Assembly: GCA_965204545.1 (NCBI GenBank)
Contig: CBDBFA010000003.1
Coordinates: 1,178,001-1,242,000, forward strand
DNA length: 64,000 nt
From: JAABVD01 sp965204545
GTDB taxonomy: Bacteria; Verrucomicrobiota; Verrucomicrobiia; Opitutales; UBA2995
Direction of reading: 5' to 3'
The notes under the pieces were generated by a model. That model made no database searches and was not told the origin of the DNA. It saw only the letters and a program-made list of their open reading frames with translations. Below, in pieces: positions 48,447 to 56,865 of this stretch. Position 1 is the stretch's first letter. Each line of letters opens with the position of its first letter. Both the position numbers and the translations under genes were made by a program.

Positions 48447-48811
48447 AAAATCTTCGATCGCTTAGTAGGGGGTCGTTTCATTCCGAGAGGTCAACCATTT
48501 TCAGGAACCCGCCTCTTTCTCTGAGTCCTCTGCGCCCCCGGCGCCTCTCCCCCTCTGTGGTTATTCTTCTTCTCCCCTTTGCGGCCCTTCGCGTGCTTTG
48601 CGAGAGGTAATTCCTCGATGCTCGAGGCTGGAGAATAAAATTCCTAACTAATCTGTTGGCTGGCGCCATCAAGGATTCACAGTCGAGTCGCGCCTCGTTT
48701 TTGTTTCAGCGAACTTGTGGCAAGACACGGCGTTGACGATGAGCTGTAACCTAAATAAAGTCCCAAATCTCTTAACGTAAGTTATAGTGTGAACCGTCAC
48801 ATGGGATAGAA
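48447..48811. repeat. Intergenic mosaic and promoter region of the TfoX-like gene
   Basis: Bases 48520-48620 hold a TCTGAGTCCTCTGCGC box, CGCCTCTCCCCCTCTGTGGT, TTGCGGCCCTTCGCGTGCTT and GCGAGAGG modules. Bases 48680-48811 are unique and include TTGACG near 48734 and a TTATAGTGTG stretch near 48782, possible promoter elements of the downstream gene. No further gene. Confidence 0.55.
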
Positions 48812-49144
48812 ATGAAGAGCGACCCGAAAAAGCCCATACTTGACGACTTTCTGTCTCAGTATGAGATGGTGCACATGGGTCAGATGTTTGGCTATCCGGC
48901 GTATTATGTGGGTCGATCCATGGTTGCCTGTTTATACGAAGGGAAGATTGGGTTGAAGGTGCCTGAGAATACGGCGAACGAGGCGAGGGCTAAAGAAGGA
49001 ATATCGGATTTTCAGCCAAACGGAAGACCCAAAATGCGGGAATGGATTCAATTTGATTTCGAATCGGAAGAAGGGCTGCAAAGGCACATGGGCCTGATCG
49101 ATGCTGCCATATCGTATGCAGAAACGAGAAGAGGGGAGAAATAA
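48812..49144 (+). CDS. Small protein resembling the TfoX N-terminal domain
   Basis: This 110-residue protein contains a segment typical of the TfoX/Sxy N-terminal fold (QMFGYPAYYVGRSMVACLYE, then GKIGLKVPENTANEA) and an all-domain length. TfoX-like domains occur in competence regulators but also in many small orphan proteins of unknown role; no C-terminal TfoX domain is present. It has its own leader and no operon partners. The C-terminus is charged (SYAETRRGEK) and ends just before ACGGATAGGCACGGATAATT repeat boxes. Confidence 0.6.
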   Translation: MKSDPKKPILDDFLSQYEMVHMGQMFGYPAYYVGRSMVACLYEGKIGLKVPENTANEARAKEGISDFQPNGRPKMREWIQFDFESEEGLQRHMGLIDAAISYAETRRGEK

Positions 49145-49246
49145 CGGGCTTTCACGGATAGGCACGGATAATTCAAATCCTGTACATTCTGTTCATCCAT
49201 GTTTTTTCCTCAGAATCTTGGCGAGAGGTAATGAGGGGCGGGAAGG

Positions 49247-50890
49247 TTACTTCAACTGGGCGCTTTTTTCTTTGATCTCGTGGTTGAGGATGCGGTCGTT
49301 TTCGGAATAGTCCACGGGTAGGTCGACCAAGTGGAGGCCGCCGGTGGCGAAGCAGTCTTGCAAGAGGGGGACGAGATCTTCGGTCTTTTCCAGTTGGTGG
49401 CCGGTGGCTCCGTAAGCATCCGCATATTTTATGAAGCAGGGATTTTTGAAATCGAGGCCCCAGTCGGCAAAGCGCATGTCGGCCTGCTTCCATTTGATCA
49501 TTCCATAAGCGGAATCCTTGAGAATAAGAACGACGAGGTCCAAGCCGAGCCGGACTGCGGTTTCCATCTCCTGGGAATTCATCATGAACCCCCCGTCCCC
49601 ACAAATGGCCATCACTTTTCGCTCCGGGTAAACCAGTTTGGCCATCATGGCGGAGGGCAATCCGGCGCCCATGGTGGCGAGGGCATTGTCGAGGAGGACG
49701 GTATTGGGGCGGCGCGCCGGGTAGTTGCGCGCGAACCAGATTTTATAAATGCCGTTGTCCAGAGCGATAATACCATTATCCGGCATGACTTTGCGCACGT
49801 CGGCGACGAGCCGTTGGGGATGGACGGGAAAGCGGGGATCCTCGGCGCTTTCCGCGATGTGCTTCACCATGGCCTGACGCACTTTCTCGAACCAGGAAAA
49901 GTCCCATCCCGGCGTCGGCTCGAGCCTCTGGTTCAACTGCCAGATGCTGTTGGCAATATCCCCCACCAGTTCGGTCTGCGGAAAATAGACGGGATCGACG
50001 GCGGCCGAGCTGAAGTTGATGTGGATGACCTGACGGCCCCCGCGTTTCATGAAAAAGGGCGGCTTCTCCACCACGTCGTGGCCGACGTTCAGAATCAGGT
50101 CGGCTTCTTCGATGGCCCGGTGCAGAAAATCTCCGGCGGAAAGGGCGGCGTTTCCGATGCACAGGGGATGGGATTCGGTGACTACGCCCTTTCCCATCTG
50201 GGTGCTGATAAAGGGGATGCCCTGTTTGTCGACGAAAGCCCGCAGCATTTTCGAGGTGAGTTTGCGGTTGGCGGCGGCCCCGATCAAGAGCAGCGGGTGC
50301 TTGGCCGACTGTAACAGTTCGATTGCCTTTAGGAGCGCTTTTTCCTCGACGAGAGGGCGGCGCACCGTGCTCGCGCTAAAGGGCTCCTGACTCGTTTCCT
50401 CGGCCGCGATGTCCTCCGGAAGCTCCAGATGCACCGCTCCGGGGCGCTCTTCTTCGGCGAGCCGGATGGCCTCACGAACCCGCGAGGGGATGATGTCGCC
50501 GCTAACAATTTGACGGGTATACTTGGTAAGGGGCCGCATCATGTCGACGATGTCCACGATCTGGAATTGGCCTTGCTTGCTCCGTTTGATCGGTTTCTGT
50601 CCGGTGATCATCATCATGGGCATGGCGCCGAGTTGGGCGTATGCGGCGGCAGTGACGAAATTGGTTGCGCCGGGTCCGAGGGTGGACATGCAGACGCCGG
50701 TTTTTCCGGTAAGGCGCCCGTAGGTCGCGGCCATGAATCCGGCGGCCTGTTCGTGGCGGGTGAGGACGAACTCGATCCTGGACTCCCGCAGGGATTCGAG
50801 TAAATCGAGGTTTTCCTCGCCGGGGATACCGAAGACGTACTTCACGCCTTCATCTTCGAGGCAGCGGACAAATAGATCGGATGCTTTCAT
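49247..50890 (-). CDS. Acetolactate synthase-type thiamine diphosphate enzyme (AlsS-like)
   Basis: This 547-residue enzyme makes 2-acetolactate from two pyruvates, or a similar reaction. It shows the catalytic Glu region (LTRHEQAAGFMAATYGRLTG), the ThDP motif beginning GDGGFMMNSQEMETAVRLGL, and the region KDSAYGMIKWKQADMRFADW that matches catabolic AlsS rather than FAD-type IlvB. No regulatory subunit gene (ilvN/ilvH) is adjacent, in line with AlsS. The start is MKASDLFVRC; 21 codons upstream translate a repeat module. No alsD-type decarboxylase is adjacent, so the pathway end-product is unknown. Confidence 0.9.
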   Translation of the reverse strand: MKASDLFVRCLEDEGVKYVFGIPGEENLDLLESLRESRIEFVLTRHEQAAGFMAATYGRLTGKTGVCMSTLGPGATNFVTAAAYAQLGAMPMMMITGQKPIKRSKQGQFQIVDIVDMMRPLTKYTRQIVSGDIIPSRVREAIRLAEEERPGAVHLELPEDIAAEETSQEPFSASTVRRPLVEEKALLKAIELLQSAKHPLLLIGAAANRKLTSKMLRAFVDKQGIPFISTQMGKGVVTESHPLCIGNAALSAGDFLHRAIEEADLILNVGHDVVEKPPFFMKRGGRQVIHINFSSAAVDPVYFPQTELVGDIANSIWQLNQRLEPTPGWDFSWFEKVRQAMVKHIAESAEDPRFPVHPQRLVADVRKVMPDNGIIALDNGIYKIWFARNYPARRPNTVLLDNALATMGAGLPSAMMAKLVYPERKVMAICGDGGFMMNSQEMETAVRLGLDLVVLILKDSAYGMIKWKQADMRFADWGLDFKNPCFIKYADAYGATGHQLEKTEDLVPLLQDCFATGGLHLVDLPVDYSENDRILNHEIKEKSAQLK

Positions 50891-51445
50891 GGAGGGGGGG
50901 GAGATGACTCTCGCAAAGATCGCGAAGGGACGCAAAGGAAGAAGATGAACCACGGATTAGCACGGACAAATAGCCACAAAAGGCACAGAAGACTCAAAAA
51001 GGGGGGAGAGGCGCCGGGGGCGCGAATGGGGAATGGGGTTCTGGATGCTGGGATGGAAGGGGGAATGGATTTTGAGGTTCTGAGATGCTGAGAAGCAGAG
51101 AGAGGAAGGAAGAAGGCTGAAGGTTGGGAGATGGTTTCTGGGCGCTAGGGGAAGGGTTGGACAGTCCTGAGCAATCGCGGGATAAACCCGCTCCTACAAA
51201 CCTCCAATGGGGTTTTTGTGTTTTCCCTGTCACGCCGTAGACCTTCGGCGGAGGCGGATGTGCTCTTTTGTGGCTATTTGTCCTATCCGTGGAAATCCGT
51301 GTAATCCGTGGTTTTTTTGGTGGAGTACGGAGGAAGGGGTCAAGGACGCGCCAATTAGGAATTGACTCTCGCTAGGAGTGTCCAGAGGGCGGAGATGTGG
51401 ATGATCCAGCATCCAGCATCCAGCATCCAGCATCCAGCATCCAGT
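50891..51445. repeat. Intergenic mosaic between acetolactate synthase and clpB, reverse orientation
   Basis: Read on the plus strand, the modules appear inverted relative to most gaps: CTCTCGCAAAGATCGCGAAG, ACGGATTAGCACGGAC, GAGGCGCCGGGGGCGCGAAT, a 50-bp block (51164-51217) that is the inverse of 47618-47670, ATCCGTGTAATCCGTGG, CGCGCCAATTAGGAATTGAC, and a CCAGCAT array (51403-51444) close to the clpB stop codon. No gene. Confidence 0.8.
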
Positions 51446-54055
51446 CTATGCGGCGTGTTGGGTGATTTTGCGGAGGGCGAGGTCGTCGCGGCCGTAGAGG
51501 TCGACTTCAATCTCGTCCCCATCGGTGAATTCGCCGGCGATGAGATTCTTGGCCAATAGGGTTTCCAGGCGCTTTTGCAGGAAGCGCCGCAAGGGCCGGG
51601 CCCCGTAGACCGGGTCGAATCCCTTTTCGGCAATCCACTCGATGGCCCGGTCCGAGACAATGAGTTTGATGTCACGGTCGTCCAGACGCTTTTGCAGGTC
51701 GGCCAGGAGAAGTCCCACGATCTGCTCGATTTCCTCTAGAGTGAGGGGCTTGAAAAGGAGGGTGTCATCGATCCGATTGAGAAACTCGGGGCGGAAAAAG
51801 CCGCGCAACTCAGTGAAGATGGATTCCCGGACAGTTTCGGATATGGCTCCGCCGAGGACGCCGTCCATGAGCCGATGGCTTCCCAGGTTGGAGGTCATGA
51901 TGACGACAGTGTTCTTAAAGTCTACGGTGCGTCCCTGGGCATCGGTTATCCGGCCGTCGTCCAGGATTTGCAGCAGAACGTTGAAGACATCGTTATGGGC
52001 CTTTTCGATTTCGTCGAAGAGGATGACGGAATAGGGCTTTCTGCGAACGGCTTCGGTCAACTGTCCGCCCTCATCGTAGCCGATGTAACCGGGAGGGGCC
52101 CCGATCAACCGGGCCACGGAATGTTTTTCCATGTATTCGGACATGTCGATGCGGACGATATTGTCTTCCGAATCGAACAACTCCTCGGAGAGGGCTTTGG
52201 CCAGTTCGGTTTTGCCGACCCCGGTTGGACCAAGAAACAGGAATGAACCTATGGGCCGCCGAGGATCCTTTATGCCGGAACGGGCCCGCAGTATGGATTC
52301 GGAAACGGCGGTGACGGCTTCATCCTGCCCGATTACCCGCTTATGCAAGGCATCGTCCAAATGGAGCAGCTTTTCCTTTTCACCCTGCAGGAGTCGGGTC
52401 ACGGGGACGCCGGTCCAACGGGCCACGATTTCGGCGATTTCCTCGGCCGATACTTCCTCCTTGAACAATTGGGACTTCTTGGTGGAAGCGGACTCCAGTT
52501 GGGCGAGTTCGGCTTCCAATTGGGGAATTTTCCCATGGCGCAATTCGGCCACCCGGTTCAGGTCGTAGGCCTGTTCGGCATTTTTCATTTCGTGGCGGGT
52601 CTTTTCCAATTCCTCCCGCAAGCGCTGGACCCGACCCAAGCCCTCCTTCTCGGATTCCCATTGCCGTCTCAAATCTCCGGCCGCTTCCCGAGCGTTGGCC
52701 AGCTCGCGTTTCAAGTCGGATAGCCGGCGCCTGCTGGCCTCGTCCTTTTCCTGGTTCAGGGCGGTCTCCTCGATTTCCAATTGCAGGACTTTTCGTTGCA
52801 GGGCGTCCAATTCGGCCGGAACGCTGTCGATTTCGGTACGGATGGTGGCACAGGCTTCGTCCATGAGGTCGATAGCCTTATCGGGAAGGAACCGGTCGGA
52901 GATATAGCGGTTGGACAACACGGCGGCCTGCACCAGGGCGTTGTCCTGAATGCGAACGCCGTGATGCAATTCAAACCGCTCCTTCAATCCCCGCAGTATG
53001 GAAATGGCCTCTTCCACGGAGGGTTGATCGACCAGTATGGTTTGGAAGCGGCGTTCCAGCGCGGCATCCTTTTCCACGTGCTTGCGGTATTCGTCCAAGG
53101 TCGTGGCGCCGATACAGTGCAACTCGCCTCGGGCCAGCATGGGTTTGAGCAGATTTCCCGCGTCCATGGCGCCTTCCGCCTTACCGGCCCCGACGATGGT
53201 GTGCAGCTCGTCGACGAAGAGCAATACGCGCCCTTCGCTTTCCTTGATCTCCTTGAGCACCGCCTTGAGGCGTTCCTCGAATTCGCCCCGAAACTTGGCC
53301 CCGGCGATCAAGGCCCCCATGTCGAGGGCAAATACGATTCGGTCCTTCAATCCCTCCGGGACATCCCCCCGCACGATGCGCTGGGCCAACCCTTCCACAA
53401 TGGCGGTCTTCCCCACCCCGGGCTCCCCAATGAGGACCGGATTGTTCTTGGTCTTGCGGGAGAGGATCCGAATGACGCGGCGGATTTCCTCATCCCGGCC
53501 GATTACCGGATCCATCTTATTGGCCCGAGCCAACTCGACGAGGTCGACGCCGTACTTCTTCAGCACATTGTAGGTAGCTTCGGGATGGGGAGAGGTCACC
53601 CGCTGGTTTCCACGGATTTCAGCGAGAGCCTTCATCAGACGCGATTTGTCCAGGGAAAAACTACTGAAGAGCCGTCTCAGGGCGGCCGGTTGGGCCACCT
53701 CCAGCAATCCCAGCAGGAGGTGTTCAACGCTGATGAACTCGTCCTTGAGGCGATCGGCCTCCCGCTCGGCTTCGGCCACGGCCTGATGGAGAACCCGGGT
53801 CAGGTACGTCCTGGATGCATCGATCCTTCCGGATGTCTTGGGAAGTTTTTCCAGCTCGCGGTCCAGGGCCAGGGAGAGAGCATTGGGAGACAGGGAAAGG
53901 TGGTTCAACAAATCCGACACGATCCCGTTCTCCTGCTCAACCAACGCCTTGAGCAGGTGCAGGGTATCGACCTCGGGATGCCCGGACGTTTGGGCAAAAT
54001 GCTGGGCTTCCCCGAGGGCCGTCATGGCTTTTTCAGTAAATTTCTGTGTATTCAT
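51446..54055 (-). CDS. clpB: Chaperone ClpB (disaggregase)
   Basis: This 869-residue Hsp100 protein rescues aggregated proteins with DnaK. The N-domain starts TQKFTEKAMTALGEAQHFAQ. Nucleotide-binding domain 1 has GEPGVGKTAIVEGLAQRI and an intact Walker B, VLLFVDELHTIVGAGKAEGA. A long coiled-coil middle domain (about residues 400-530) follows. Domain 2 has FLFLGPTGVGKTELAKALSE, VIVFDEIEKAH-type Walker B (SVILFDEIEKAH) and SEYMEKHSVARLIGAPPGYI. There is no IGF/IGL loop for ClpP, supporting ClpB rather than ClpA/C. The length is normal. Confidence 0.97.
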   Translation of the reverse strand: MNTQKFTEKAMTALGEAQHFAQTSGHPEVDTLHLLKALVEQENGIVSDLLNHLSLSPNALSLALDRELEKLPKTSGRIDASRTYLTRVLHQAVAEAEREADRLKDEFISVEHLLLGLLEVAQPAALRRLFSSFSLDKSRLMKALAEIRGNQRVTSPHPEATYNVLKKYGVDLVELARANKMDPVIGRDEEIRRVIRILSRKTKNNPVLIGEPGVGKTAIVEGLAQRIVRGDVPEGLKDRIVFALDMGALIAGAKFRGEFEERLKAVLKEIKESEGRVLLFVDELHTIVGAGKAEGAMDAGNLLKPMLARGELHCIGATTLDEYRKHVEKDAALERRFQTILVDQPSVEEAISILRGLKERFELHHGVRIQDNALVQAAVLSNRYISDRFLPDKAIDLMDEACATIRTEIDSVPAELDALQRKVLQLEIEETALNQEKDEASRRRLSDLKRELANAREAAGDLRRQWESEKEGLGRVQRLREELEKTRHEMKNAEQAYDLNRVAELRHGKIPQLEAELAQLESASTKKSQLFKEEVSAEEIAEIVARWTGVPVTRLLQGEKEKLLHLDDALHKRVIGQDEAVTAVSESILRARSGIKDPRRPIGSFLFLGPTGVGKTELAKALSEELFDSEDNIVRIDMSEYMEKHSVARLIGAPPGYIGYDEGGQLTEAVRRKPYSVILFDEIEKAHNDVFNVLLQILDDGRITDAQGRTVDFKNTVVIMTSNLGSHRLMDGVLGGAISETVRESIFTELRGFFRPEFLNRIDDTLLFKPLTLEEIEQIVGLLLADLQKRLDDRDIKLIVSDRAIEWIAEKGFDPVYGARPLRRFLQKRLETLLAKNLIAGEFTDGDEIEVDLYGRDDLALRKITQHAA

Positions 54056-54279
54056 GCATGGTTATATTGCACGAACCATGCCGCAGCAGCTGAATCCCAC
54101 GCATGGGAATCAAATCCATTTAGTCATTGAAAAACAAGTTGTTATGAAATATTTCCTGCCGTCCGTAGAACGGTCATCTCAGGAAGGATCGCGCCAAAAC
54201 CCTAAAATAAGGGACTTTTTGACTCATTTTTAACCTCGATATTTGTTGTCGAAAATCAGAGACTTAATGGCGCACATGA

Positions 54280-54786
54280 TCAGCCGGGCCTGATACTGAG
54301 AATCCTTATGGGGACGCCCCACATCTGTATGCCTATGACCTGATCTTCGAGCATGGCGTCTACTCTCACGGGCAACCCGTCCACCTTGAAATCGAAGGGC
54401 AGGTATTGGGGAAAATACCTGGCTCCCTCCTCGGTAACGATCCCGAAAAATCCGCCTTCCAACTCCACGTATTGAATGGTGCCGAGGATGGAAATGCTCT
54501 GGTCGACGGCAGCCTGGGCGGGAGCCTCGGACACGGGCAAGGAAGGGGCTATTGCTTCCCCGGCATGAACAACCTCAGTTGCGGCCACGGGAGGGCTGAC
54601 GGGCCTCTGTTCGGGTGGGGCCGGCGGTTGGGGTTGGCTGGGTTGGGGCGCCGATGGGACGGGTTGTGGACTGACCGGTAGGGGAGCCGGTTCCCTTTTC
54701 GGCTCGGTATGCACGGTTTCCTCGCTGGTCGCACAACCGGCGATGAGCAGGGACGAGGTGACGAGGGACAACTGAAAAATTCTCAT
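54280..54786 (-). CDS. Proline-rich lipoprotein of unknown function
   Basis: This 168-residue lipoprotein has a signal peptide with lipobox SLLIAGC (Cys at residue 18), a long Pro/Gln/Ala-rich linker (residues about 30-85) and a small C-terminal domain of about 75 residues (SISILGTIQYVELEGGFFGI, LPVRVDAMLEDQVIGIQMWG). That compact domain resembles the small 'GTI...FFGI...V' beta-rich units found in exported bacterial proteins, but I cannot name it. The linker would let the domain stand away from the membrane. It follows an unknown 100-residue gene by 18 bp on the same strand, so both may form an operon. Confidence 0.7.
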   Translation of the reverse strand: MRIFQLSLVTSSLLIAGCATSEETVHTEPKREPAPLPVSPQPVPSAPQPSQPQPPAPPEQRPVSPPVAATEVVHAGEAIAPSLPVSEAPAQAAVDQSISILGTIQYVELEGGFFGIVTEEGARYFPQYLPFDFKVDGLPVRVDAMLEDQVIGIQMWGVPIRILSIRPG

Positions 54787-54804
54787 CGGGGTCTTCGAGT
54801 CCGT

Positions 54805-55107
54805 TCAGGGAGTGGTTGTTTCGACGGTCACTTTCCCGTCGTAGACCCAATGGTAACACACTTCATTTTCCAGGTTGCGGAAGGCGAGTTTTTTAAAGTT
54901 GAGGTCTTGTTTGGTGTGACTGTTGGCGATGGGGATGAGGTAGGAATCTTCCGGCCACAGATCGGGGATGGGCAACTTTTCGGCCGCCTCTGCCACCTGT
55001 TTCAGCGAAGGAATAAAGGGTTCACCCATACGAAATCCGACTCGGTCAAAGGAAAAAAGGTTCCTTTTTGGAAGATCAATCCTTGAAATGGATTCTGAGT
55101 CTTTCAT
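54805..55107 (-). CDS. Unknown 100-residue protein
   Basis: I do not recognise a family. The frame begins MKDSESISRIDLPKRNLFSF and ends VYDGKVTVETTTP. It has no signal peptide or membrane segment. A longer upstream frame in this direction overlaps the whole nuclease-like gene and is rejected. If the chosen start is correct, it lies only 16 bp from the start of the divergent gene, too close for two separate promoters, so at least one promoter must sit inside the other gene. It is probably co-transcribed with the lipoprotein gene downstream. Confidence 0.55.
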   Translation of the reverse strand: MKDSESISRIDLPKRNLFSFDRVGFRMGEPFIPSLKQVAEAAEKLPIPDLWPEDSYLIPIANSHTKQDLNFKKLAFRNLENEVCYHWVYDGKVTVETTTP

Positions 55108-55123
55108 ACCGGAATAACGAACC

Positions 55124-55687
55124 ATGAAGGAGCGTTTGGTGATATTCGGCATCGGCTTTTTGTTTTCCTGCCTGGCCATCATGTTTTTCCTGCACTTCAG
55201 GAGTGTGCAGTCGGGCGAGGGCAGCCTGATGCGCCGATGGGTGAATTCGGCCGGGAGAATGGGTGAGGTGTTGGAACTCCTGGAAGGGGACACCCTTCTG
55301 GTCCGCTTGCCGGAGGAAACGGTGCAAGTCCGCCTGAATGCGGTGGATACCCCCCCGCCGGAAGACCCCGGTGGGGATGAAGCCCTTGCCTTCGTGCGAA
55401 ATCTGGTCGAGGGCAAGCCGGTGCGCGTTCTGGAATTCTTCCGAGAGGGGGAGTCGGGTCTTCGCGGGGAAGTCTACAACCACGAAAACGTGAGCCTGAA
55501 CGAAGCGCTAATGAAAGCGGGTTGGGCCTGGTATTACAAGCCACACTCCGAGAACAATCCCTACTATGAGGAACTCAACCGGACAGCCCAAACGGAAAGG
55601 ATAGGTTTGTGGGCCGATGGAGAGGCGACGCCGCCGTGGGAGAGGCGCGCCAAGGCGCGCGAATTAGGAATTAGGAATGAGGAATGA
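55124..55687 (+). CDS. Membrane-anchored thermonuclease-like (SNase fold) protein
   Basis: This 187-residue protein starts with one hydrophobic segment (VIFGIGFLFSCLAIMFFLHF) and carries an SNase-like fold: VLELLEGDTLLVRLPEETVQ, VRLNAVDTPPPEDPGGDEAL, VRVLEFFREGESGLRGEVYN, and the C-terminal LNEALMKAGWAWYYKP. SNase catalytic positions are only partly conserved (RLNAVDTPPP instead of RLIGIDAPE; the later Arg region reads GLRGEVY), so nuclease activity is uncertain. The last 13 or so residues (RRAKARELGIRNEE) translate the GGCGCGCC/AATTAGG repeat module. It is divergent from the unknown 100-residue gene. Confidence 0.75.
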   Translation: MKERLVIFGIGFLFSCLAIMFFLHFRSVQSGEGSLMRRWVNSAGRMGEVLELLEGDTLLVRLPEETVQVRLNAVDTPPPEDPGGDEALAFVRNLVEGKPVRVLEFFREGESGLRGEVYNHENVSLNEALMKAGWAWYYKPHSENNPYYEELNRTAQTERIGLWADGEATPPWERRAKARELGIRNEE

Positions 55688-56159
55688 GGAATGTTTCGAT
55701 TTGGAAGTTGGCGGGGGAGGTGGAGTGAATCTTGGAAAGAGCTCGGAGATTCTGAGGAAAAAACATGGATGAACAGGATTTGATTTAAAACAACGCTTCG
55801 CTTGATGCCTGCGGCAACAGGATGGCACTCCGTGCCAACAGGAAAGAAGAAAATAGCCGCAAAACGCACAAAATTCCCAATTCCTCATTCCTCATTCCTA
55901 ATTGGCGCGCTTCAGCACGCCTTTCCCCCCTCCGTTATTTCGATCACGATCACGATCACGATCACGATTAATCTCAGCACCTTCAGCCTTCAGCCTTCAG
56001 CCTTCAGCCTTTCTAACCTCTGTGCTCTCTGTGTCCTCTGTGGTTTTTATTCTTCTCCCCTTTGCGATCTTGGCGTGCTTTGCGAGAGGCCATTCCTATT
56101 CCGTGCCCATCCGTGTTATTCGTGGTCATATCCAGCATCCAGCATCCAGCATCCAGGAT
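55688..56159. repeat. Intergenic mosaic between the nuclease-like gene and nth
   Basis: No gene is supported. Modules: AATGAGGAATGAGG octamer remnants, GATTCTGAGGAAAAAACATG and GATGAACAGGATTTG boxes, CCTGCGGCAACAGGATGGCA, an octamer tandem (about 55876-55903), a GGCGCGCTTCAGCACGCC hairpin, a four-site GATCAC array (55942-55964), a CAGCCTT tandem (55983-56010), CTCTGTGCTCTCTGTGTCCT, TTGGCGTGCTTTGCGAGAGG, ACGGAT-type boxes, and a CCAGCAT array (56131-56156) beside the nth stop codon. Confidence 0.85.
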
Positions 56160-56810
56160 TCACTTTCGGGTGATGACGGGGGACTTGCGGTTGGGGAAAA
56201 GGGAACTGCAGAGTTCGCACTTTCGGCCATCGCAACCTCGGGCGGTACAATGCTCCCTGCCATAAAAAATTATTTGAAGGTGCAGGCGGTTCCAAGCCGA
56301 CTCGGGAAAGAGGCGCTTCAGATCGCGCTCGGTTTGGACCACGTTTTTTCCGGAAGTCAGTTTCCAGCGCTGGGCCAAACGGTGGATGTGGGTATCCACG
56401 GGAAACGCGGGCACTCCGAAAGCCTGGGACATGACCACCGAGGCGGTTTTGTGTCCCACTCCCGGCAGAGCTTCCAAAGCCTCCATGGACGGCGGAACCC
56501 GGCCGGAATGTTCTTCCACCAGAATGCGCGACAAGGCGGAAATGGCCTTGGACTTGCGGGGAGCGAGTCCACATGACCTGATTATGGCTTCGATCTCTTC
56601 GACCGGCACAGCGGCCATGGCATGGGCATTATCGGCCAACTCGAACAGTTGCGGTGTCACCTGATTTACCCTCACGTCTGTGCATTGCGCGGAGAGCAAA
56701 ACGGCAATCAGCAAGGTGTAAGGGTCATGGTGATGAAGAGGAATGGGGGTTTCCGGGTAGAGGCGGTCCAAAAAACCGGAAATGAATGCTGCGCGCTCAG
56801 TTTTTTTCAT
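56160..56810 (-). CDS. nth: Endonuclease III (DNA glycosylase/AP lyase) with variant Cys pattern
   Basis: This 216-residue base-excision enzyme removes oxidised pyrimidines. It has LLIAVLLSAQCTDVRVNQVT, the helix-hairpin-helix LPGVGHKTASVV carrying the catalytic Lys, and the catalytic Asp in FPVDTHIHRLAQRW. The C-terminal iron-sulfur region reads HCTARGCDGRKCELC; four Cys are present but not in the classical C-x6-C-x2-C-x5-C spacing. A fourth ligand after ELC is missing. Related divergent patterns are known in Chlamydiae-type enzymes. It is divergent from gcvP, 55 bp away. Confidence 0.92.
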   Translation of the reverse strand: MKKTERAAFISGFLDRLYPETPIPLHHHDPYTLLIAVLLSAQCTDVRVNQVTPQLFELADNAHAMAAVPVEEIEAIIRSCGLAPRKSKAISALSRILVEEHSGRVPPSMEALEALPGVGHKTASVVMSQAFGVPAFPVDTHIHRLAQRWKLTSGKNVVQTERDLKRLFPESAWNRLHLQIIFYGREHCTARGCDGRKCELCSSLFPNRKSPVITRK

Positions 56811-56865
56811 TTCTTGAGACAGGAAAGAACATTCTCATTGAGTCCATGGAAACAAGATTAATTAA

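Noticed and set aside
53838..54233. Plus-strand frame between clpB and the lipoprotein gene
   Set aside because: Most of it is antisense to the clpB N-terminal domain, and the remainder has no recognisable protein features.
55108..55416. Minus-strand extension of the 100-residue unknown gene across the nuclease-like gene
   Set aside because: The extension has the Arg/Ser/Pro-rich composition of an antisense shadow, and the plus-strand frame has SNase-like motifs.
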